Positions 7,954 to 15,777 of a stretch of DNA of 38,417 nucleotides are shown piece by piece; positions within the stretch are counted from its first letter, which is position 1, and the number at the start of each line of letters is the position of its first letter. A program made the translations under genes and the position numbers. This DNA comes from Bacillota bacterium (GTDB lineage Bacteria; Bacillota; Clostridia; Christensenellales; JAEXRW01). The DNA is taken from assembly GCA_023454175.1 (NCBI GenBank), contig JAEXRW010000013.1, forward strand, positions 1 through 38,417. The letters are read 5' to 3'. The notes below the pieces were generated by a model that was not told the origin of the DNA, did not search any database, and saw only the letters and a program-made list of their open reading frames with translations.

Positions 7954-8009
7954 CGTTAATATTTCGTTAAATACACGTCTGAAACACGGCCGTTCGACAC
8001 TGTTCGACA
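7954..8009. promoter_or_regulatory. Tandem short repeats in the GT39/kinase divergent region
   Basis: Two overlapping patterns. CGTTAA occurs at 7954 and 7965, an 11-base period similar to the Pho-box-like array at 4140. GTTCGACA occurs at 7992-7999 and 8002-8009, a 10-base period. Helical-period direct repeats between divergent genes suggest response-regulator binding, but the regulator is unknown. Confidence 0.4.
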
Positions 8010-8116
8010 TAAACAGTATTTGGCTAGCCAACCCCGAAATGATACATTATAGGCAGAACATTCCTGTAGGCGGTCTTTGGCCCTTTCATTCTACCAAAGA
8101 ACAGAGGCAGGCTGTT

Positions 8117-11100
8117 ATGCGTGTATTGAAGTGGCTGACTGCAGCCCTCTCCATCGCATCCCTGATCGCCGTCGCCATCTTTTTAAACTTTGACCTCTCC
8201 GGCGGCACTGAATCCAAAGCCCTGTTGCCTGTATTAAACACGTTCTTTCTCGGGATGCTGCCATTTTCGGCAGCTTTTTTTGCCGCACGCACCTACCTGA
8301 AAACCAACGTGCGGAGCACGCTTTTCATGAGCTGCGGCCTGCTCGTTTTCGGCCTGGGCTCAACGATAGCCGGGTGGCTGGATTACCTCCCGAACGGCGC
8401 GAACTTCACCGCGACCGTGCACGGCATATGCGCATCCATCGGGGCGGCCCTCCAGATGGCCTCGGGGATGTGGATGGACAGGAAGGAAAGGCCCTACACC
8501 GGACGAAGGACCAGGCTGATCATTTCAATAGTGGGGGTCATCCTTTTTACATGCACCGTCGGGGCAGCGGCCGTATTTCATGTGGTCCCCCCGTTCATAC
8601 TGGGCGGCGAGCCCACGGAACTCCGGAAATTCTTTTTGTTTGCTTCCATCCTGTTCTTTTTCACCAGCGCCATCCTTTACCTGAAACAATACCTGAAACT
8701 GAAGCAGGGTTCCCTCTACTGGTACTCCGCTTCGCTGGCGCTGACCGCCGCGGGAATTCTTGCCCTGAGCGTCCAGCAGAACGTGGGAGATGCCGTCTGC
8801 TGGATCGGCAGGGCAGACCAGTACGCCGGCGGCGTATTTGCACTGGTATCGGTATTAGCCCTGCGGCAGGAGGCCAGGGAGCGAAGAATGGACATCCCCA
8901 GCATCATGGCGGACTTTTTCAGCGATGCGGAATCGGGTTACAGGAACCTGGTGGAAACCTCGAGCGACGCCATCCTGTCGGTGGATGCGGACTACCATAT
9001 CTTTTTCAGCAACTCCGCGGCAGAGAAAATGCTGGGGTATACAAACGATGAGATCAGGAAGATATCCTTTTTGGACCTTCTGGTCCATGACAGCACGCGG
9101 GAGTATTTACACAAAGACACACTGGTATTCCGAAACAGCGACCCCGATGCATTCTCGGGCAAGACGATGGAGATCGAGCTGAAAGGAAAAGGGGAGAGGC
9201 AATTCCAGGCTGAACTCTCCCTGTCCATCCGCAAGCTCCCCTCAGGTCCGGTATTCACCTATATCATACGCGACATCACGCGGCGCAAGCGCAACGCTGC
9301 CAGGATCCAGCGGCAGAACACCATCCTCAACGCGATCAACCGGATCTATGAGAATGCTGTGACATGCACCACCATGGAGGAACTTGGCAACGCCTGTCTT
9401 TCCATCATCCAGACCATCACCGAGAGCAGGATCGGCTTCATCGGCGAGACCGGCAGCGATGGACTTTTCCACGATATCGCCATCAGCGAAAACGGGTGGG
9501 AGGCATGCAAGCTGACAGACAGGTGCGGGCACCGAAGGCCGCCGGGAAATTTCAAAATAACAGGCCTGTACGGCAAAGTACTGAAAACGGGCCGGAGCAT
9601 CCTGACAAATGATCCGTGCAGGCATCCGGAAGGCACCGGGATCCCGGAGGGACACCCTGTGCTCAGTTCATTCCTGGGCGTGCCATTCATCCGCGACGGA
9701 AAGGCGGCAGGCATGATGGCGGTGGCCAACCGGGAAGGCGGGTATGATGGTGAAGACCAGGAGATCCTGGAGACCCTGGCGCCGACGATCCTGGAGGTGA
9801 TCCTGCGCAAGCGCGCGGAAGAAGACCTGCGCAGGAGCGAATCCCTGCTGCGAACGCTGATCGAAGGTTCCCCGGACCCGATATTCCTGAAGGATACCCA
9901 AAGCAGGATCGTGGCCGCAAACACGGCTTACGAAGAAAAATGCGCAGGCAGGCCGGGGAAATGCGTGGGGAAAGACAACTTTGAACTCTTTGATGATGCT
10001 GAAACCGCGAGGTACATCACAGCGGAAGACAGGAACGTGATGGATTCCGGCAAAGGCCAGATCTTTGAGGACACCCTCCGCTGCAACGGCGCGATCCGGA
10101 CCCTCATCACATCCAAAGTACCCTGGCACGATGAAAACGGGAGCGTGATGGGGCTGGTATGCGTGATGCATGACATCACCGACCGGAAGAACCTGGAGCT
10201 GCAGCTGCAAATGCTGTACAAGGTGGCAGGAAAGCTGCTGGCAAGCGAACGGCCGCAAAACATCGTGGATGAACTCTGCACCGATGTGATGCAGTTCCTG
10301 GATTGCCAGTCCTTTTTCAACTACCTGGCGGGAAGCGACGAAATCCTCCGCCTGAACGCATACAAGGGCATCCCGGCCGAGCTGCTCCCGGAAGTGGAAT
10401 CCCTGCGCATGGGGGAGGCCCTTTGCGGATCGGTGGCACAGAGCAGGCAGCGGCGCGTTGTGGGGGATATCCAAAGCCTGAATGACCCTGTGACCGGGTT
10501 CCTGCGGGAACTGGGGATACGGGCCTATGCGTGCCATCCGCTGATGGACCACGACAGGGCCATCGGCACGCTTGCCTTCTGCACAAAGACCAGGGACCGG
10601 TTCAAGGACGGGGAACTGGCGCTGATGAAAGCGGTGGCAGACCACGTGGCCACGGCTATCAGCCATGCGGAGGCGGAAAACAGGATCCTGGAGATGAACC
10701 GGGAACTCATGAAAAAGAGCCAGCTGATCACGGACTTTTTTACCAACGTGTCCCATGAATTCAAAACGCCCCTTTCCATCATCCTGATCGAACTGGAGCT
10801 GATGGAATACCATATCCGGGACTCCTGCTGCGGCTGTACGCAGGACGTGCGGAAGATCACGGACGTGATGCGCCAGAATTCCTACAGGCTCTCAAGGCTG
10901 ATACAAAACCTGCTGGATGTGACGAAGATCGACGCCGGTTTCATGAACGTGAACCTGCGGGACGCCGACATCATCCTGTCCCTGCGGGAACTGGCGGCAT
11001 CGGTGAGCGATTTTGCGAAGAACGCGGGGATCAGCGTGCAGTTCATCAGCGATATGGCCCGCAGGCACATCCCGATGGATATGGAGAAAACCGAGCGGAT

Positions 11101-11512
11101 CATGCTGAACCTTTTATCCAACGCCATCAAATATACGTCGCCGGGCGGGCAAATCACCGTGAAGGCGAGGAATTTCGACGACCGGATCGTCATCTCCGTG
11201 AAGGATACGGGGGAAGGGATACCAAAGGACAAGAAGGAGATCATCTTCGACCGGTTCCGCCAGGTGAACACCTCCCTGACGCGGAACACCGAGGGGAGCG
11301 GGATCGGGCTCTCCCTCACCAAGGCGCTGGTGGAACTCCTGCGGGGGAGGATATGGTTTGAAAGCGAAGGCGGGAAGGGGAGCGAATTTTTCATCGAGCT
11401 GCCTATACTGCCCTTTGACAGGCAGCTGATGATACCCGAGATAGAAGGCATGAGCATGATGAAAAAGGTGGAGATGGAGCTATCCGATATCCGCAAGCTG
11501 GAAACTGTATGA
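8117..11512 (+). CDS. Multi-sensor membrane histidine kinase (PAS-GAF-PAS-GAF-HisKA-HATPase)
   Basis: A protein of about 1131 residues. The first 250 residues hold about 7-8 membrane segments. Then come a PAS domain (about 273-390), a GAF domain (about 402-560), a second PAS domain (about 576-700), a second GAF domain (about 706-860) and the kinase core. The H-box SHEFKTPLS has its phosphoacceptor His near residue 880. The ATPase domain shows the N-box LLSNAIKYTSPGG (near 998), DTGEGIP and GSGIGLSL. All catalytic motifs are intact, so it should autophosphorylate and pass phosphate to a response regulator. No response regulator is adjacent, so it is an orphan kinase. The start at 8117 is chosen for AGAGG 9 bases upstream; an in-frame ATG at 8039 lacks one. 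Confidence 0.88.
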   Translation: MRVLKWLTAALSIASLIAVAIFLNFDLSGGTESKALLPVLNTFFLGMLPFSAAFFAARTYLKTNVRSTLFMSCGLLVFGLGSTIAGWLDYLPNGANFTATVHGICASIGAALQMASGMWMDRKERPYTGRRTRLIISIVGVILFTCTVGAAAVFHVVPPFILGGEPTELRKFFLFASILFFFTSAILYLKQYLKLKQGSLYWYSASLALTAAGILALSVQQNVGDAVCWIGRADQYAGGVFALVSVLALRQEARERRMDIPSIMADFFSDAESGYRNLVETSSDAILSVDADYHIFFSNSAAEKMLGYTNDEIRKISFLDLLVHDSTREYLHKDTLVFRNSDPDAFSGKTMEIELKGKGERQFQAELSLSIRKLPSGPVFTYIIRDITRRKRNAARIQRQNTILNAINRIYENAVTCTTMEELGNACLSIIQTITESRIGFIGETGSDGLFHDIAISENGWEACKLTDRCGHRRPPGNFKITGLYGKVLKTGRSILTNDPCRHPEGTGIPEGHPVLSSFLGVPFIRDGKAAGMMAVANREGGYDGEDQEILETLAPTILEVILRKRAEEDLRRSESLLRTLIEGSPDPIFLKDTQSRIVAANTAYEEKCAGRPGKCVGKDNFELFDDAETARYITAEDRNVMDSGKGQIFEDTLRCNGAIRTLITSKVPWHDENGSVMGLVCVMHDITDRKNLELQLQMLYKVAGKLLASERPQNIVDELCTDVMQFLDCQSFFNYLAGSDEILRLNAYKGIPAELLPEVESLRMGEALCGSVAQSRQRRVVGDIQSLNDPVTGFLRELGIRAYACHPLMDHDRAIGTLAFCTKTRDRFKDGELALMKAVADHVATAISHAEAENRILEMNRELMKKSQLITDFFTNVSHEFKTPLSIILIELELMEYHIRDSCCGCTQDVRKITDVMRQNSYRLSRLIQNLLDVTKIDAGFMNVNLRDADIILSLRELAASVSDFAKNAGISVQFISDMARRHIPMDMEKTERIMLNLLSNAIKYTSPGGQITVKARNFDDRIVISVKDTGEGIPKDKKEIIFDRFRQVNTSLTRNTEGSGIGLSLTKALVELLRGRIWFESEGGKGSEFFIELPILPFDRQLMIPEIEGMSMMKKVEMELSDIRKLETV

Positions 11513-11629
11513 GGAGAAGATTCATCTCAAAATATATATTCATTCGATCTGTATTGAAAAGGACAGCGGCATATGGCTTTTTTATCCTATCGGCGGAACG
11601 TGATAAGTTATGGTAACTGCAAAAAACAA

Positions 11630-11657
11630 GGGCCGATGTGGGCATCGGCCCCTACAA
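11630..11657. repeat. Dispersed repeat family 4, copy 2 (full palindrome)
   Basis: GGGCCGATG (11630-11638) and CATCGGCCC (11643-11651) form a perfect 9-bp stem with a 4-nt loop. The 20 bases from 11638 are identical to 118-137. The 540-base gap 11513-12052 holds this repeat, a degraded family 1 copy and the VOC promoter; I see nothing else in it. Confidence 0.65.
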
Positions 11658-11789
11658 GATCACAACTGAAAACTACCCACGGCTGAAAACATTTGGGCAT
11701 ATACCGAAGGTCGAACGACACTTATCGGCACCATAGGGCTGCAAATACGACCCCATAGGACTGTGGGCTGGTCCATGAAGGAACCACAT

Positions 11790-11822
11790 TGGCGCCACCT
11801 TCCCCGCAAGGAAGAGGCTTTG
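11790..11822. repeat. Dispersed repeat family 1, copy D (degraded)
   Basis: GGCGCCACCTTCCCC followed by GCAAGGAAGAGGCTTTG matches the right half of copy A with several changes, so the second stem is broken. The left half is not clear. Confidence 0.5.
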
Positions 11823-11988
11823 AAACCGGGAATATAGATTCAGTGCAGAATCATTTCCATGACCCTGGCAGTATGTCTACGGAGCCTTCAAGACAGAATA
11901 ATTCCAGGACCAGGAGACACCCGCTACGGCGTCAACGCCGCCATATGACAACAGCGGCGCAGTCGTTACGGCATGACGGCTGCAAGGG

Positions 11989-12017
11989 TTGACAAAAACC
12001 CTCCGGCCCTCCATAAT
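11989..12017 (+). promoter_or_regulatory. Promoter of the VOC gene
   Basis: A perfect -35 TTGACA (11989-11994), 17-base spacer and -10 CATAAT (12012-12017). The expected start of transcription is about 30 bases before the ATG. Confidence 0.8.
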
Positions 12018-12052
12018 GCTGGAATCAACAAGAATGAAAAAGGAGAAAAACC

Positions 12053-12415
12053 ATGAAATTCTGCTGGTGCACACTCAACGTAAAGGATATGGAAAGCTCG
12101 CTGAAATTCTACACGGAAATCGTGGGCCTGGACATCGAGCGCAGGATGCAGGCGGGGCCGGATATCGAGATCGTATTCCTGGGCAAGGGGGAGACGAAGG
12201 TCGAACTGATCGCCAATGCAAACAATACGAATGTGGAAATGGGCAGGGACATCTCGCTGGGATTTGAGACCGAGTCGGTGGACAGGCTGATGGAGACCCT
12301 GAAAAACAAGGGCGTGGCGATCCTGAGCGGACCGCACCAGCCGAATCCCCACGTCAAATTCTTCTATGTTTCGGACCCCAACGGCCTGAAAATACAGTTC
12401 GTAGAGAACATGTGA
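12053..12415 (+). CDS. VOC/glyoxalase superfamily protein
   Basis: A 120-residue protein with the paired beta-alpha-beta modules of the vicinal oxygen chelate fold. The first module has DMESSLKFYTEIVGLDI (about residues 12-28) and the second ends PHVKFFYVSDPNGLKIQFVE, typical of lactoylglutathione lyase-like proteins. Possible metal ligands are His near 99 and the Glu of KVELIA and QFVE. The usual first-strand His appears replaced (FCWCTL), so glyoxalase I activity is uncertain; it could be a related isomerase, dioxygenase or binding protein. AAGGAG precedes the ATG, and a strong promoter and terminator flank the gene, so it is a single-gene transcript. Confidence 0.8.
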   Translation: MKFCWCTLNVKDMESSLKFYTEIVGLDIERRMQAGPDIEIVFLGKGETKVELIANANNTNVEMGRDISLGFETESVDRLMETLKNKGVAILSGPHQPNPHVKFFYVSDPNGLKIQFVENM

Positions 12416-12424
12416 TGATGAAAC

Positions 12425-12452
12425 AAAAAGCGCCCGCATCAGGCGCTTTCTT
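12425..12452. terminator. Bidirectional terminator between the VOC and zinc-ribbon genes
   Basis: AAAGCGCC (12427-12434) and GGCGCTTT (12442-12449) form an 8-bp stem with a T-rich tail to the right and an A-rich one to the left. It ends both convergent transcripts. Confidence 0.8.
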
Positions 12453-12471
12453 TGCATCCATTGTGCCATAT

Positions 12472-12633
12472 TCACGTATAGGTATCATAGTCATCGGGCA
12501 TCAACAGCCAGGAACGGCCGTTTTTACAATGGCATGACGGGAAACGTTCGCCATACCAGACGGGCATCTCATGCCCGCAGCCCATGCACCTGTACATCCC
12601 TCCCATACGGTTGATCTCACCTGCTTTTGCCAT
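12472..12633 (-). CDS. Small zinc-ribbon protein (53 residues)
   Basis: A short gene read directly from the sequence. The protein begins MAKAGEINRMGGMYRC and ends DDYDTYT. Cysteines at 16 and 19 (CMGC) and at 34 and 36 (CHC) form a CxxC...CxC pair suited to one zinc or iron ion, in a rubredoxin-like ribbon of minimal size. GGGGAGG lies 9 bases before the ATG, which strongly supports translation. The gene ends 20 bases before the shared terminator with the VOC gene. A role as a zinc-ribbon adaptor is possible, but the partner is unknown. I do not recognise a named family. Confidence 0.75.
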   Translation of the reverse strand: MAKAGEINRMGGMYRCMGCGHEMPVWYGERFPSCHCKNGRSWLLMPDDYDTYT

Positions 12634-12683
12634 TGAAATACCTCCCCGCCTATTTTTTCAAAAGATCACTGCTATTATTTTGG

Positions 12684-12742
12684 CGTGCATGGTTTGCCGA
12701 ATATTCGAGGAAAAATGAGTCAATCCCATTGGACCATGCACG
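12684..12742. repeat. Inverted repeat upstream of the zinc-ribbon gene
   Basis: CGTGCATGGT (12684-12693) is the exact reverse complement of ACCATGCACG (12733-12742), separated by 39 bases. It lies 51-109 bases before the zinc-ribbon start and downstream of the SASP gene, so it may be an operator pair or an RNA stem. The rest of 12634-12865 shows only a weak GC-rich hairpin (about 12800-12835) that may terminate the SASP gene. Confidence 0.5.
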
Positions 12743-12865
12743 TGATTTGACAGACTGCGTGTATCCAACGAATGCAAGAGACCGGAAAAAATGAAGTGGG
12801 AGCCGCCAGACATGACGGCCCCCGGTCCCAAGGAGAATCAATCCACTGTGGTCATGAGCGGACGG

Positions 12866-13039
12866 CTATGGATTGGAAGCCATGGAGCGTTCGGCGATCT
12901 CGATCGCCTTTTGAACGATCCGGCCGCAGTCACGGGAAGAAACCGAACCCCAGCCTTCCCGCGCTACCTGGTCACCCACGCCCAATTCCCGGGCGATGAC
13001 CTGCTTCAACCCATCCGACATCACACTTTTTCCCGGCAT
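12866..13039 (-). CDS. Small acid-soluble spore protein, alpha/beta family
   Basis: A 57-residue protein matching the alpha/beta SASP pattern: LKQVIARELGV, then REGWGSVSSRDCGRIVQKAI and EIAERSM at the end. These DNA-binding proteins coat and protect the chromosome in dormant spores and are degraded during germination. Compared with classical SASPs (60-75 residues) it is short, and the usual Asn-Gly of the second helix region is Asp-Cys-Gly (RDCGR). GGAGGTGA lies just before the ATG, which rejects the much longer open frame extending upstream. The forespore sigma-G promoter expected for this family could not be placed with confidence. It is strong evidence that the organism forms endospores. 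Confidence 0.85.
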   Translation of the reverse strand: MPGKSVMSDGLKQVIARELGVGDQVAREGWGSVSSRDCGRIVQKAIEIAERSMASNP

Positions 13040-13264
13040 GATCTCACCTCCCTGTTCAAACGCGGCATAAAACGTTCGTCGCCATGCCGCATCAATATTC
13101 TGCCCGCCGGCGGTGCAATCAAACGGCGGAAATGAATGGCTGAAAACCAGTACCTTTCCGCCGCCGCAAACGCTGCGCTGTGAGCAGCTGCTGACATATG
13201 CGTATGGAAACAATGCGAAAGACCATAATATGAGCGATAATAAAAGCGAAGGGATGAGCTGGAA

Positions 13265-13519
13265 ATGGCAACTGCAGGCCTCGGGATGGGGTGCCTGGGC
13301 GTGATACTGGGCACGCTGGGATGGGTCTACACGAGCGTATCGTGGCTGGCATACATCGGTCTGGCCCTGGGCGCCATCGGCCTGATCATCTGCATCATGG
13401 CGCTGCGCCACCACAGGCGGGAGAGCAAACCCGGAACGCGGGCGGTATGGGGAATGATCCTTTGCATCATCGCCATCATCGAATGGGTGATCGTACTGAT
13501 CATCACGCTGCCGAAATGA
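13265..13519 (+). CDS. Small two-helix membrane protein (DUF4190-like)
   Basis: An 84-residue protein with two hydrophobic hairpin segments (about residues 5-47 with a Gly-rich first part, and 58-81), separated by a basic loop RHHRRESKPGTR. This arrangement resembles the DUF4190 family of small membrane proteins, which have no known function. An in-frame TAA 24 bases upstream limits the start; GAAGGG lies 13 bases before the ATG, rather far, so expression may be low. The 225-base gap before it (13040-13264) shows no clear promoter. Confidence 0.6.
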   Translation: MATAGLGMGCLGVILGTLGWVYTSVSWLAYIGLALGAIGLIICIMALRHHRRESKPGTRAVWGMILCIIAIIEWVIVLIITLPK

Positions 13520-13643
13520 CGTTCAAAGTACATCGGCGGGCGGCGATGAACACAACTCACCCGATTGCCGCTTGACCTGCCCGTATATAGCGGATATGAT
13601 GGCTTATGAACAGCATTATATCTACGTACATATGGGGGATGAC

Positions 13644-14129
13644 ATGGAAACAGTGGGCTTCGACGTCAGGATCACGCAAACGGATTATCTGAAATTCAAC
13701 TACTGGGTGTCGGCGGTACGGCAGAAACGGCTGGCGCTTTCCATCATCGCAGGGATCCTGCTGATAGCCCTGCTGGCCGTGGGGATATGGGTGTATACCT
13801 TCACCAATGCACTGGTAGTACTGATCGTGGTGGTGGTTTTCCCGCTGCTGCTGGTCGTACAGTTCGTGGCAGGATGGCGGCGTGTGAAAAAGTCCTACGC
13901 GATGAGCAGGGAGATCCAGCAACCCATCCACTATACATTCAAAAAGAATGTGCTTACGATGGACGGTGCGTCCGGGGAGGGGGAATATACCCGGGACATG
14001 ATCCAGAAGGCATTCGTTACGAAGAATTACATCTATATCCGGATGACCACGAAACGGTTCCTCATCATCCCCAAAAGGGACATCCCGGCGGGGAAGGAAG
14101 GGGCCATACTGGACTTCGTGAATCCATAG
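13644..14129 (+). CDS. YcxB-like membrane protein
   Basis: A 161-residue protein. A short N-terminal beta segment (FDVRITQTDYLKFNYW) is followed by two membrane helices (about residues 33-75) and a C-terminal cytosolic domain that carries MDGASGEGEYTRDMIQKAFVTKNYIYIRM and FLIIPKRDIP. This is the layout of YcxB-like proteins (PF14317), whose function is not known. The start at 13644 is chosen because GGGGGA lies 5 bases before it; an open frame extends 24 codons further upstream but has no ribosome binding site. It ends at a strong terminator shared with the SPFH gene. Confidence 0.75.
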   Translation: METVGFDVRITQTDYLKFNYWVSAVRQKRLALSIIAGILLIALLAVGIWVYTFTNALVVLIVVVVFPLLLVVQFVAGWRRVKKSYAMSREIQQPIHYTFKKNVLTMDGASGEGEYTRDMIQKAFVTKNYIYIRMTTKRFLIIPKRDIPAGKEGAILDFVNP

Positions 14130-14137
14130 AACAAACC

Positions 14138-14163
14138 AAAAGGAGGCATAAACCTCCTTTTTT
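14138..14163. terminator. Bidirectional terminator between the YcxB-like and SPFH genes
   Basis: AAAAGGAGG (14138-14146) and CCTCCTTTT (14153-14161) form a 9-bp stem with a 6-nt loop and a T run on the plus strand and A run on the other side, so it works in both directions. Confidence 0.85.
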
Positions 14164-14180
14164 GCATGACGAAATTTTCC

Positions 14181-15296
14181 TTACGGGTTATTCGGATGTT
14201 CCTTGCCGGAGATCAGGGCATTCAACTGCTCCAGGAGGCTCCCGCCGCCCATGACGGAGATACTGCCGATACGATCGCATATCGTCTCGAGGAACTCCAG
14301 TTCCTTCAGCTTGTAGAGCGTCGCATTTTCCTCCATGAGTTTAGCCGTATTCAGCAGGCTGCGCGTGGAAGCCGTCTCCTCACGGCGGGTGATCACATTG
14401 GCCTGGGCCTGCTTTTCGGCCAGCAAAACGGTATTGAGGATATCGCGAATCTCACCCGGCAGAATGATATCCTTTACGCCTGCAAAGAGGAACTCCACAC
14501 CCATCTCCGCTCCCCTGGGCTGCAACTGCTCGAGGATATAATCACCGATCTCCTTTTTCTTCAGCAGCAGGTCATCCAGCCGCAGCGAGCCGACATATTC
14601 GCGAAGGGCAAGCTGCATCAAAATATAGATTTGATTTTCATAATCCGCCACGTTCACTACCTGGACGGGGTCCACCACCCTGTAATGGCACACGAAATTC
14701 AAACGCAGGGCAACCTTGTCTTCGGTCATGATCTCCTGACCCGTCATATCGATCTGCCGCCTGCGCATATCCACTTTTTCCATGTGAACGGGAACGGCGC
14801 CTTTCCAGTAATAGTACCTGCCAGGCTGGCAGACCTGATGCCGGGCGTGGTCAAAATACACAAGGCCCATCTCGTGCTCACCTACATCAAATACATAGAG
14901 GTATTCAGCAAGTTTGCTGACGGCATAAAGCCGTTTGTCCAGGGATGGATCTATATCAGGGCAGCCCAAATCCACTTGGATGAATTCATGCTTTTGGTAC
15001 ACCGACCAAAAGGCGTGTTTACCAGGGCGCAGAACACCTTCCACCACACCATCAGCGAGATGGATGGCGATGCTGCCCTCTTCCAATTCAATGACCGCCA
15101 ATTCCCTGCGCAATGCCTCATCGGAGAGGAACATGCCGATATCCCGCCCCTCGATATAAAAGGGAAAACGGATATCCATGATATGCACCGAATGCCGGAA
15201 TGACGAATAATGGTGGATCCCGGGCCTGAGGCACTTTTGGTATATACCCTGTTTAAAAAGCAGGGCGCGCTGATTGTCCTTTACGATATGCTTCAT
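14181..15296 (-). CDS. SPFH/band-7 (slipin family) protein with a triplicated motif
   Basis: A 371-residue protein. The band-7/SPFH core is about residues 140-320 (QIDMTGQEIMTEDKVALRLNFVCHYRVVDP, then LALREYVGSLRLDDLLLKK and a coiled-coil-like LAEKQAQANVITRREETAS). In the N-terminal half a motif of about 45 residues recurs: LRPGIHHYSSF, LRPGKHAFWSV and CQPGRYYYWKG, each followed by a strand ending in VD/MD. I see no convincing membrane helix at the start, unlike stomatins. SPFH proteins form membrane-associated scaffolds; the client is unknown. GGGGGGA lies 5 bases before the ATG. It lies downstream of the structured RNA at 15456-15690 in the same direction. The spacer 15297-15455 shows no other gene. 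Confidence 0.85.
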   Translation of the reverse strand: MKHIVKDNQRALLFKQGIYQKCLRPGIHHYSSFRHSVHIMDIRFPFYIEGRDIGMFLSDEALRRELAVIELEEGSIAIHLADGVVEGVLRPGKHAFWSVYQKHEFIQVDLGCPDIDPSLDKRLYAVSKLAEYLYVFDVGEHEMGLVYFDHARHQVCQPGRYYYWKGAVPVHMEKVDMRRRQIDMTGQEIMTEDKVALRLNFVCHYRVVDPVQVVNVADYENQIYILMQLALREYVGSLRLDDLLLKKKEIGDYILEQLQPRGAEMGVEFLFAGVKDIILPGEIRDILNTVLLAEKQAQANVITRREETASTRSLLNTAKLMEENATLYKLKELEFLETICDRIGSISVMGGGSLLEQLNALISGKEHPNNP

Positions 15297-15455
15297 ACAT
15301 TCCCCCCATTTCAAGCTGTTTTTGGCCGGAATCCCCGCACATATCCGCGGAGGAACGGTTGAGACGGCGCGGTTCCATCAGAACATGCAGCCTGCAAGCA
15401 AGCTGCCGTTTTAAGGAAGGCCACCGCCGGTATCCCCGGCCTGCAGGGCGAAAAC

Positions 15456-15690
15456 ATGCGTGCAGGCAAAACCTGCGCGGGACCCCATAGCCAAAAACAC
15501 TTTGTTCCTTGTTCTCCGTACCAATCGGTTACCTCGTTCCCGGTTAACAGTCGGGCGGTAAAGGGGAGTCGAACCCCTACACGCGACAAAGACTCCGGCC
15601 GGGGCCAGCATACGGAAGGGCAGAGCCACCACCGCACTGCGTGACGGAAAACGACGTCACAGCTTTCGGCTTACCGAACGAAGGATTGCC
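15456..15690 (-). ncRNA. Structured non-coding RNA, possibly the raiA motif
   Basis: A minus-strand RNA gene with its own promoter (15697-15726) and a terminator-like hairpin (15459-15479). Visible helices: TTCGG/CCGAA (15665-15678), GTGACG/CGTCAC (15641-15660), a tRNA-like T-arm AGGGG-TTCGACT-CCCCT (around 15550-15570) closed by GGTGGTG pairing with TACCGCC, and a long-range TCCGTA/TACGGA pair (about 15613 with 15517). The T-arm sits in an 80-nt unit without a normal D-arm or anticodon arm, so it is not a tRNA. Size, Firmicute host and complex fold agree with the raiA motif RNA, but I cannot check the consensus. It may be independent or the leader of the SPFH gene. Confidence 0.7.
15459..15479 (-). 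terminator. Hairpin at the 3' end of the structured RNA
   Basis: An 8-bp stem (15459-15466 with 15472-15479, one G-U pair) and a 5-nt loop. On the minus strand it is followed by CATGTTTTC, a weak U-tract, so termination may be partial and allow read-through to the SPFH gene. Confidence 0.5.
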
Positions 15691-15696
15691 AAGAAA

Positions 15697-15726
15697 ATGA
15701 TAACAAGTATTGAGCGTATGTGTCAA
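15697..15726 (-). promoter_or_regulatory. Strong promoter of the structured RNA
   Basis: On the minus strand a perfect -35 TTGACA (15726-15721), 18-base spacer and -10 TATCAT (15702-15697). No open reading frame with a ribosome binding site follows, so the product is RNA starting near 15690. Confidence 0.75.
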
Positions 15727-15777
15727 TGCAAGTGAATATAAAATATAGATTATATGGAAGGGCATATCAATTCATAA

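Noticed and set aside
12866..13414. A 182-residue minus-strand protein
   Set aside because: Only the last 57 codons have protein-like sequence (SASP), and the strong ribosome binding site before 13039 marks that shorter start.
15540..15640. A tRNA gene, suggested by TTCGACT and CCCCT near 15555
   Set aside because: The unit lacks a D-arm and an anticodon arm of normal length, and the sequence between acceptor and T-arm is 20-odd bases of other pairing. It fits better as part of the larger structured RNA.
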